Origin: Torulaspora globosa
Lineage: Eukaryota > Ascomycota > Saccharomycetes > Saccharomycetales > Saccharomycetaceae
Assembly: GCF_014133895.1 (NCBI RefSeq)
Contig: NC_050730.1
Location: 496,001 to 560,000, forward strand
DNA length: 64,000 nucleotides
Direction: 5' to 3'
The notes under the pieces are model-generated. The model saw only the letters and a program-made list of their open reading frames with translations, was not told the DNA's origin and did not search any database. The position numbers and the translations under genes are program-made. Below, in pieces: positions 18,356 to 24,636 of this stretch (position 1 is the first letter of the stretch; the number at the start of each line of letters is the position of its first letter).

Positions 18356-18365
18356 TATATATAAA
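18356..18365 (+). promoter_or_regulatory. TATA box of the YNL134C-type gene
   Basis: TATATATAAA lies 90 bases upstream of the ATG at 18455, the usual TATA position for an inducible budding-yeast gene. Confidence 0.6.
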
Positions 18366-18454
18366 GGTGTTGTTGGCGGTTTACTCGTTCCATGAGGATT
18401 GGAGGATGATCAGGGTCTGGTAGTAGTTGTCTATTGGAGTTCTGTTGGAGAAAT

Positions 18455-19576
18455 ATGGTTAGCGAGTTGAAGGTTATGAAAGCTGTCGTGATTGAAGGTG
18501 ACCGTGCTGTGGTGAGTAGCTCTGTTCCTGTTCCACCATTGGCTAAGGACATGTTGCGTATTAAGGTCAAGGCTGTTGCTGTCAATCCTACTGATTGGAA
18601 ACATGTGAGTTTCAAAATCGGACCACAAGGATCAATTTTGGGCTGCGACGTCGCAGGGGAGATTGTAGAGGTTGGTGCCGACGTGAAGAACTTTAAGGTT
18701 GGCGAGGTTGTGTATAGTGCTGTTCACGGTGCGTCCGTGAAGCATCCAGAAAACGGTGGCTTCGCTGAGTATTCACTGCTGGATCCACAGCTTACCCTTA
18801 AAGTGCCTGGCGGTGGGCATTTGAGCGGTAAGGACTCAATTCCGTTAGGACCGGTGCAATCGATCGAGGGTGCTGTCAGCCTTCCAGTGTCTTTGATAAC
18901 TGCGGGACTGGTTTTTCACTATCATCTCGGTCTGAAAACTGAGTGGCAGCCTCGACAAGTGCAAGTTGAAAAGCCTTTGTTAATATGGGGCGGTGCTACC
19001 GCCGTTGGCCAGATGTTGATCCAGCTGGCAAAAAAGTTGAACGGCTATTCAAAGATCATTGTTGTCGCCTCTCGTAAACACGAGCAGCAATTGAAAAGCC
19101 TCGGTGCAGATGAGCTGTTTGATTACCACGACGAAGACGTTGTCGAGCAGATCAAGAGCAAGCACAAGGACTTGCCCTACTTGATCGATGCCGTTTCCTC
19201 TGCAGAAAGTTTCGTCAATGTCTATCGCTTGGGTAACACCGATAAGCCAACCAAATTGATCCAATTGACTACCATGAGCGAAGAACAGATCCCGGAGAAA
19301 GAGAGAAATCCTCACGTCAAAGTGGAAGGTGCGGTTTTGTACTTAATCACGGGACTAGACGTTCCATTCGGTCGTTTCAATCTTCCAGCAGATCCTGCCT
19401 GCAGGGCGGCAGCGATCGAGTTCGTCCGCTTCATCGGACCTAAAGTGGCCGACGGAGAGATTAACCACATTCCACTCAAGGTTTTCCATAACGGTCTGGA
19501 AGACATCCCTGTTGCTATGAACAAAATTAAGAACGGCGAAAACTCCAATGTTAAATATATCGTCACTTTGCAATGA
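18455..19576 (+). CDS. Zinc-less quinone/enoyl reductase-like oxidoreductase (YNL134C family)
   Basis: A 373-residue medium-chain dehydrogenase/reductase of the quinone-oxidoreductase type. The N-terminal GroES-like fold covers about residues 8-150 (NPTDWKHVSFKIGPQGSILG, then GCDVAGEIVEVG). A Rossmann NAD(P)H-binding segment is near 175-215 (LLIWGGATAVGQMLIQLAKK). It matches S. cerevisiae YNL134C closely, which has reported NADPH-dependent aldehyde reductase activity toward furfural and glycolaldehyde. The ATG at 18455 is the first in frame; the frame is open further upstream without one. The TATA box and FPR1/FYV6 context agree with the S. cerevisiae order. Confidence 0.93.
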   Translation: MVSELKVMKAVVIEGDRAVVSSSVPVPPLAKDMLRIKVKAVAVNPTDWKHVSFKIGPQGSILGCDVAGEIVEVGADVKNFKVGEVVYSAVHGASVKHPENGGFAEYSLLDPQLTLKVPGGGHLSGKDSIPLGPVQSIEGAVSLPVSLITAGLVFHYHLGLKTEWQPRQVQVEKPLLIWGGATAVGQMLIQLAKKLNGYSKIIVVASRKHEQQLKSLGADELFDYHDEDVVEQIKSKHKDLPYLIDAVSSAESFVNVYRLGNTDKPTKLIQLTTMSEEQIPEKERNPHVKVEGAVLYLITGLDVPFGRFNLPADPACRAAAIEFVRFIGPKVADGEINHIPLKVFHNGLEDIPVAMNKIKNGENSNVKYIVTLQ

Positions 19577-19878
19577 GAAACCTACTTCGACCCATGTAGT
19601 GATGTTATTGACATTTGGAGCTTTCTCGTCGCTTAGCGACAGCGCCAGGAAAAAGTAAAGAAAAAACGACACAGACGCTCGAAAAGTAAGAAACTCCTGG
19701 TGATAGCAGAAACAAGATCGAGAAACTGTATGAGCGACGAAACCTTGCAACAGATAAGCCTGCGGTTCTAGATTGCCTGTGTGTTTAGTTTCTTCTGCTA
19801 AATTGAGTCTATATAAGATGCCTACGTATCGCAATGATGGAATGAATCAGTTGAGTCTGGGAAGATCTGCACTGCACA
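19577..19878. other. Intergenic region upstream of the secreted glycoprotein
   Basis: This 302-base stretch holds the oxidoreductase 3' flank and the promoter of the next gene, with a TATATAAG at 19810-19817. I see no RNA gene or repeat. Confidence 0.6.
19810..19817 (+). promoter_or_regulatory. TATA box of the secreted glycoprotein gene
   Basis: TATATAAG lies 62 bases upstream of the ATG at 19879. It supports the view that this small frame is a real, regulated gene. Confidence 0.5.
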
Positions 19879-20217
19879 ATGATATATCCGCTGGTCGCTG
19901 TCGTTTCGGTCCTCTGTGATTTCGCTTTCGCCGCCTACAATATAACCGAACCATGGTACCCCAACCAGACCCACAACAGGACCTACGCTGGCGCGCACCA
20001 CAAGAGTCGCACAGTTCTCCACAAAAGAGGTAACGGGACCTCCTACTCAAACAAGACCCGCCCAGCGGTGCTCAAAGCGGCAGTCGGCTACGGCGGCGAG
20101 GTAAACGCGACCAACGTCTCCTCGACGACCTCTGTTGCAGCGAACCGTGCTGCCAGCGCGATCGACGCCGCCGCGTTCGGCATCGCGGCTCAAGCGGCGG
20201 TGATGGACCTTTTATAG
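19879..20217 (+). CDS. Unknown small secreted glycoprotein with a Kex2-type site
   Basis: A 112-residue protein I do not recognise. A clear signal peptide (MIYPLVAVVSVLCDFAFA) is probably cut after Ala18. The rest carries seven N-glycosylation sequons (NIT, NQT, NRT, NGT, NKT, NAT, NVS), very dense for its size. A dibasic Lys-Arg in LHKR-GNGTS around residue 50 is a candidate Kex2 cleavage site. The C-terminus is alanine-rich and weakly hydrophobic (AAAFGIAAQAAVMDLL), which might be a poor GPI signal or just the end of a secreted chain. There are no cysteines after the signal peptide. The TATA box 62 bases upstream and position beside a CWP2-type wall gene suggest a cell-wall or extracellular role. 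S. cerevisiae has nothing here. Confidence 0.7.
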   Translation: MIYPLVAVVSVLCDFAFAAYNITEPWYPNQTHNRTYAGAHHKSRTVLHKRGNGTSYSNKTRPAVLKAAVGYGGEVNATNVSSTTSVAANRAASAIDAAAFGIAAQAAVMDLL

Positions 20218-20326
20218 TTCTCAGGATAGACAGCTTACTTAGACATATGGCAAACCTTTTCTTTTCAATGCAACCTAAAAACTTATTTCATGTATCCTAA
20301 CCTATAAAATTGGCTTTTCAACCCGC

Positions 20327-20593
20327 TTAGATCAACAAAGCACCAGCAGCGACCAAACCAGCGACAGCAGCACCGCCAGCCAATTGGTTAGCACCGTTTG
20401 CGGTTTGGGTCAAGATCTGGCCAGTGGAGCTTGGAGCAGCAGAGGTAGCAGAGCTCTGAGTGGCTGGAGCAGAAGACTGGGTGGCTGGAGCAGAAGTAGC
20501 CTGAATCTGACCATCACCAATCTGAGAAATGGCGTCAGCAGCCAAAACAGCAGAGACAGAAGCTAGAGACAGAGCGACGACAGAGAATTGCAT
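20327..20593 (-). CDS. CWP2: CWP2-type GPI cell-wall mannoprotein
   Basis: An 88-residue wall protein built like S. cerevisiae Cwp2 (92 residues). The signal peptide MQFSVVALSLASVSAVLA is followed by one PIR-type motif, AISQIGDGQIQAT, whose Gln can form the alkali-labile ester to beta-1,3-glucan. A Ser/Thr/Ala-rich O-mannosylated spacer with two TQSSAPA-like repeats comes next. The hydrophobic GPI tail ends AGLVAAGALLI, with a likely omega site near Asn in NGANQ. In S. cerevisiae CWP2 lies on chromosome XI, so the location differs. Cwp1 is the alternative, but it is longer. A TATAAA lies 98 bases upstream. Confidence 0.85.
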   Translation of the reverse strand: MQFSVVALSLASVSAVLAADAISQIGDGQIQATSAPATQSSAPATQSSATSAAPSSTGQILTQTANGANQLAGGAAVAGLVAAGALLI

Positions 20594-21181
20594 TTCGGAT
20601 AGTAGTGTTAAGCGATGGAAATATCAGTTGGATTGATCGAATCTCTAGATCTCGAAAACATATCTATTTCGAACGAGATCTCCATCCTCTTTTATATCTT
20701 GTCTGAAGTGAAAAGAAACAGCTTGCCAAGAATTCACTCGTCATTTCTGGGCATCTGCTACCTTCTCAGAATAGCAAACAAACACCACCGCGACCATATT
20801 GGATTGTGTGTAAACTAACCGTGACATTCTCGACCTCGTCGTTCTCCGAGCCACCAATAGCGTCTTTTTCTCACCGCGTAGCTGCGTCTGAAACGAGTCT
20901 AGAACGCGGTAACCCGACTTGGCAAAAGTCGTCCAAGATCTCGACGTTTCAGAGACCACTGGGAAGCGAAATCTCTGTTCTTGGTTCTCGATCTGTCCGG
21001 GTTCGTATCGCCGGGTGCTTGCGGGTGTTTACAATCGTTGGCCAAACGTCTCGATTCTTTCACGGAGCAGATTTGGTTCTGCAGAAAAGCACTCAATCGG
21101 GCTGTTTAGCGTATGCACTCTTGCGGTGAATTGCCTTTATTGTAGAGTTGTAAACAAGGGGGTTTCTGGGGGCAGGAGACC
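20594..21181. other. Intergenic region, long CWP2 promoter
   Basis: This 588-base stretch lies between the CWP2 start and the FYV6 stop, both genes reading leftward, so it is mostly CWP2 promoter. Long upstream regions are usual for cell-cycle-regulated wall genes. Open frames here look random. I see no RNA gene or repeat. Confidence 0.6.
20691..20696 (-). promoter_or_regulatory. TATA box of the CWP2-type gene
   Basis: TTTATA on the plus strand reads TATAAA (extended TATAAAAG) on the minus strand, 98 bases upstream of the CWP2 ATG. Confidence 0.5.
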
Positions 21182-21697
21182 TTATTGGGTTGTCTTGGGG
21201 GGCGTTCTGGACCGGGACGGCGTGAGCTTGAGTTTCAGCTTTTTCCTGATGGGCTTGCCGACCTTCACTACCCCGTCAAGCTTGTTGGTCCTCGCCGACG
21301 CTTGTTGTTGTGGCGGGAGGGACTCTTTTACTGGTTGTTCTTTGGCCAGCTGTCTCTGCCGTAGAGTAAAGCCCTTGGAGTGGCTTTCGAGGTACTCCTT
21401 GAGGTCTCGTTCTCTTTGCCTGTCTTGCTCCGCGAGTCTCCTAATGTGGGCGAGCTCGTCGTCGCTGAGACGGTTGATACCGTCACGCTCCTTGACCAGA
21501 CCGCTGAACTCCTTCTGCTTGCTGATGGCGTTGGCCTTGAGTTGTTCTCTCAGGGATTTGCGTTCTCTCCTCTTGCATTCGGCTTCGAACTTGGCTTGTT
21601 CCACCTGCTCTCTGGCCCTCTGCGTCTCGAGGTCGGTGACGCCCTCGGAGACGAAGGCCAAGGTTCGCTTTCTTGTGTTGCCGCCTGGCGATGTCAT
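21182..21697 (-). CDS. FYV6: Splicing-associated protein Fyv6 (FAM192A/NIP30 family)
   Basis: A 171-residue nuclear protein of the NIP30/FAM192A family; S. cerevisiae Fyv6 has 173. The N-terminal domain starts RKRTLAFVSEGV and continues as a charged helix (SLREQLKANAISKQKEFSGL, then GINRLSDDELAHI and QRERDLKEYLESH). The C-terminal tail is basic (KPIRKKLKLKLTPSRSR). From established work, Fyv6 acts in the spliceosome at the second catalytic step and affects 3' splice-site choice. That is relevant here, because several genes in this window seem to use AAG acceptors. The identification rests on family features plus synteny with the YNL134C-type gene. Confidence 0.85.
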   Translation of the reverse strand: MTSPGGNTRKRTLAFVSEGVTDLETQRAREQVEQAKFEAECKRRERKSLREQLKANAISKQKEFSGLVKERDGINRLSDDELAHIRRLAEQDRQRERDLKEYLESHSKGFTLRQRQLAKEQPVKESLPPQQQASARTNKLDGVVKVGKPIRKKLKLKLTPSRSRTPPKTTQ

Positions 21698-21990
21698 ATG
21701 GCGGTGCTCTAGGACTGCTGTTGGTTTTCGCTAGTATATTGCAGGCGCTTCGGGATGAAATTACTTGCTGATCCTCTTCTCAGCTTCCAGTGAGTTGGTC
21801 GGGCGTTATGGGAGAGCCACCTGTGAGAGAGACAGGATGCACCAGCAGTTGATGCTCATGCCAGTGAATAGAACACACGGTTTGTATTTACTGAGGTACG
21901 TCCAGGGACAGGGCGAGCTAAGGCTAGTATGAGTATGATATCAGTGCTACCGTATGTTGTTTTTTTGGAGTTTTCTCCAACAACTTCTAA

Positions 21991-22085
21991 GCGGATTTAG
22001 CTCAGTTGGGAGAGCGCCAGACTGAAGAAATAACTTCGGTCATCAAGTAATCTGGAGGTCCTGTGTTCGATCCACAGAATTCGCA
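21991..22085 (+). tRNA. tRNA-Phe (GAA) with intron
   Basis: The mature sequence matches budding-yeast tRNA-Phe. The 5' half is 21991-22027 (acceptor GCGGATT, A box TAGCTCAGTTGG, anticodon GAA at 22025-22027 region), and the 3' half is 22050-22085 (T arm with B box GTTCGATCC, ending GAATTCGCA). A 22-base intron at 22028-22049 follows the base after the anticodon, the standard tRNA intron position. The acceptor stem pairs GCGGATT with AATTCGC apart from the usual wobble. No CCA is encoded. A T-tract terminator follows at once. Only 19 bases separate it from the stop of the convergent NDT80. Confidence 0.97.
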
Positions 22086-22086
22086 A

Positions 22087-22095
22087 TTTTTTTTT
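22087..22095 (+). terminator. Pol III terminator of tRNA-Phe
   Basis: A run of nine T residues starting two bases after the tRNA 3' end, the standard RNA polymerase III stop signal. Confidence 0.9.
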
Positions 22096-22104
22096 CATTT
22101 TTTA

Positions 22105-24060
22105 CTAATGCCTATAGAAGCTAATCTCTTGGTAGAACTCGTCACCCTCGACAACCTGGGACGGTAGACTTAAAATTTCTCTAGATGGAAGACGATCCTT
22201 CATTCGGAACTTGTCATGCTTGTAAACGTATAAGTTAGTGAAGGAGGTCTCGCCGATAACTCGAGGGAAAGACCTTGCAATATTTTCGTGATTCGAATGA
22301 ATATAATTGGGATCGTGGCGGTAATTCGACGATGTTTCGTCCAGTATGGATAGGGATATGGAGTGAAGATCGTGATTCAAGGAATCGCCAAATGATTCTT
22401 CTCCTTGAGAATCCTCGATTGGGGAGCGTGGTGACGGTGGCGCCGTAGAAGACTGTGCCGGCAACTTTGGTGATAGGAGACATTTCTTGGGCTCCTTTTT
22501 GAGAATTTCCGCGTCAGCAATCGTGCGAGCTTCAACTTTGTTTACTCGCCTTCTCTTAAGCTTTAAATCATTCTGATCCGATTGGAAAGTAGCCGTCAGT
22601 GCCAGCGAGCCTACCACATAGATGTTCTCATCTGAACCACATGTAGGTGGTTTAAGCTCTATTTCTTTTGGATCTATGGAGTCTTGCCGTGATATTTTGG
22701 GCCTTTTCATGTCGCTTGCTTTATCCTCATTTCGACATCGATTGCTTTCCTCTGAAGTCCTTAAACTTAGAGACGTTTTCTCCTTGTATAGCCTCTCGAT
22801 GTGTTCTATTGTCTCCACTCTTTTTGACGTTCGGTACTCATTTTGTCCGACTCCAGCGTTAACTAACGACGATAATGATGGCGGATTCTCGCTTACCTTG
22901 GATCTCCTCTTCGAAGATCTGTTCGTCTTCTGCTCTGGCGGCGAAAGACTTGGAGGAATCGAAGACCGCGGAGAGATAATAACGGGGCTGATCGAGCTGG
23001 TGGAATTCTTATCAGACAATGCAACTGACGAACTTGTTCTAACGGCAACCTTTTGAGATGAGGTGTAGTTGGAAGGTGATCGGCCTCTTATGATCAGTGG
23101 CGGTGTTTTCATTTCCTGCAAAGGGATGAAATATTCTCTGGAACCATCGGCTGCAGTCATCTCGTCGCACACATTAAGTGCATCATCATAGTTGCAATAT
23201 GGGCTTGAGCCGCTAGGTGGATTTGTTACAGCTCCAAGGACAACGTGAAGCCGGAAATGCTTGTTTTGTTGAGAGGGTTTCTTGACGTTAATCGAGGATG
23301 CGAACTGTACTCGTTCATATCGAGCCACTTTTTGAATACATTCGTCTGGGTATGAATAAACAATTCCATGCACGTTATATTTTTCCCTATCCTCATCTCT
23401 ATGGAAGAAAAAGGTAGAGTCATACTTTCTCATCTTAACGGAGTTTCTAACGTTCGATGCCTCTCTGATGATTTGATGTTGCGGCAACGCGGAAGGAATA
23501 AGCGGACATGTAGCAGGCGTAAATTGTGGTCCTTTATCTCTCTTTGCAGTGTGCTGCACTAAACTGATTTCCGTCCGGTCGTCATCACTTCGTGCTCTGA
23601 TCTTCACGGCAAAATATTTCACTAGTAGAAGAGGACTGTTATGTCTATCATGCATTTGAACTTTGAAGGAACTGTTCAAAAAAGTATCCAAATCAAGCCC
23701 AGGCGTCTCGAAGGAGGAAACTAACGTGAAATAATTTCTTTTGTACCCAACCCATCCGTCATCTATGAAATCGAAACCTCTGTCAATCCTAGGATTTATT
23801 TGGAACAAAACCGTCTCTAAAGTGTCTGCTTCCAGCACTGTATTATAACTGCCCACCAATTCAAATGGCGGGCCAACCTTGAACTGCAATGTCGATCGAG
23901 GTGCTATTTTCAACTTTCTCTTATCAAAGTAATTTGATGTCGAACCATCGTCATTCAAATGAGTCTGTATGATCTGCTGATCGGCTAATGGGTCCTCAAT
24001 CTGCAATGGATGCCTTGTTTCACCTGCCACCTCCCTTGGTAATTCTTGAATATGTGACAT
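22105..24060 (-). CDS. NDT80: Meiotic transcription factor Ndt80
   Basis: A 651-residue Ig-fold transcription factor that commits cells to meiosis by inducing middle sporulation genes. The DNA-binding domain spans about residues 55-340. It includes KVGPPFELVGSYN, FDFIDDGWVGYKRNYFTLVS, IREASNVRNSVKMRKYDSTF and VARYERVQFASSINVKKPSQ, nearly identical to S. cerevisiae Ndt80 (627 residues, YHR124W). The second half is poorly conserved and Ser-rich, as expected for the activation region. Its upstream region has URS1-like and MSE sites, as the S. cerevisiae promoter does, implying Ume6/Ime1 control and autoregulation. The tRNA-Phe gene converges on its 3' end. Confidence 0.96.
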   Translation of the reverse strand: MSHIQELPREVAGETRHPLQIEDPLADQQIIQTHLNDDGSTSNYFDKRKLKIAPRSTLQFKVGPPFELVGSYNTVLEADTLETVLFQINPRIDRGFDFIDDGWVGYKRNYFTLVSSFETPGLDLDTFLNSSFKVQMHDRHNSPLLLVKYFAVKIRARSDDDRTEISLVQHTAKRDKGPQFTPATCPLIPSALPQHQIIREASNVRNSVKMRKYDSTFFFHRDEDREKYNVHGIVYSYPDECIQKVARYERVQFASSINVKKPSQQNKHFRLHVVLGAVTNPPSGSSPYCNYDDALNVCDEMTAADGSREYFIPLQEMKTPPLIIRGRSPSNYTSSQKVAVRTSSSVALSDKNSTSSISPVIISPRSSIPPSLSPPEQKTNRSSKRRSKVSENPPSLSSLVNAGVGQNEYRTSKRVETIEHIERLYKEKTSLSLRTSEESNRCRNEDKASDMKRPKISRQDSIDPKEIELKPPTCGSDENIYVVGSLALTATFQSDQNDLKLKRRRVNKVEARTIADAEILKKEPKKCLLSPKLPAQSSTAPPSPRSPIEDSQGEESFGDSLNHDLHSISLSILDETSSNYRHDPNYIHSNHENIARSFPRVIGETSFTNLYVYKHDKFRMKDRLPSREILSLPSQVVEGDEFYQEISFYRH

Positions 24061-24256
24061 GCTATAATTCAGCGGTAACTAATCTTGAAATTCCAAAGTA
24101 GTCACGTCTCTCCTAAACGTAAAACTGGTCAATGTTGCTTAGGATTTTATCCCTGATCCAATGTGTCTGTCTTATCGACACGACTTTGTGGCACTTTAGC
24201 TCCCACTAGTAACCTAAAGATGATTAACCACCCGGTCGTTGTTCGTTCGGAACTGT

Positions 24257-24265
24257 TTTTGTGTC
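24257..24265 (-). promoter_or_regulatory. Middle sporulation element (MSE) upstream of NDT80
   Basis: TTTTGTGTC on the plus strand reads GACACAAAA on the minus strand, a full match to the MSE consensus gNCRCAAAW bound by Ndt80 and Sum1. It is 197 bases upstream of the ATG. A weaker GCCACAAAG lies at 24184-24192. Confidence 0.65.
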
Positions 24266-24409
24266 ACCGGATGGTTCACAAAGTAAGCCCTTAAAGTAAT
24301 CCTGATTAAGCCTGCAAATTAGTTAAAATGAAGAGCTTGTTGCTGGATATTTCTCTCTGTTTCAATGTGCTTGCCCTGGCTCTGGTATATCAACTTTGAC
24401 AATTGATGA

Positions 24410-24418
24410 TTTTGTGTC
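24410..24418 (-). promoter_or_regulatory. Second MSE upstream of NDT80
   Basis: Another GACACAAAA on the minus strand, a full consensus match, 350 bases from the NDT80 ATG and 8 bases from the URS1-like site. Confidence 0.65.
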
Positions 24419-24425
24419 ATACTAT

Positions 24426-24435
24426 TAGCCGCCAA
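24426..24435 (+). promoter_or_regulatory. URS1-like element (Ume6 site) upstream of NDT80
   Basis: TAGCCGCCAA matches the URS1 consensus TAGCCGCCGA at nine of ten positions. It lies 366 bases from the NDT80 ATG beside an MSE, the same pairing known at S. cerevisiae NDT80. Confidence 0.65.
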
Positions 24436-24498
24436 GTACCCCAAGTGTCCGATTCGCACCTTCGATACCGGACATAAAATTACCCGGATTGGAAAATA

Positions 24499-24535
24499 TG
24501 AAAATTTTGAATGAAATTTCGAGATGAGATGAGAT
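24499..24535 (+). promoter_or_regulatory. RRPE and PAC-like elements upstream of KRE33
   Basis: TGAAAATTTTG at 24499-24509 is a good RRPE. Two overlapping GATGAGAT cores at 24523-24530 and 24528-24535 are PAC-like. They sit about 100-140 bases upstream of the KRE33 ATG and are typical of ribosome-biogenesis promoters. Confidence 0.65.
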
Positions 24536-24636
24536 GGGCTGCCATATGAACTCAAGAGAGAGTGCATCTTGACGCCTTTTCAAACGACCTGCCTTGATAC
24601 CTGATCTAACACCACTTGTTTGCGGAAGCTGGGAAA

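Larger units (their letters stand above)
24061..24636. other. Divergent promoter region of NDT80 and KRE33
   Basis: This 576-base stretch holds two regulatory sets. MSE and URS1-like sites relate to NDT80 (leftward); RRPE and PAC-like sites near the right end relate to KRE33 (rightward). They are listed separately. No credible open frame or RNA gene is seen. Confidence 0.7.

Noticed and set aside
20919..21734. 271-codon open frame antisense to FYV6
   Set aside because: Cys/Ser/Leu-rich translation typical of an antisense shadow; FYV6 on the other strand is supported by family features and synteny.
21955..21982. TGTTG...CAACA ends upstream of the tRNA, reminiscent of LTR termini
   Set aside because: Only 28 bases long; no LTR body, primer-binding site or target duplication. 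It is a small hairpin.
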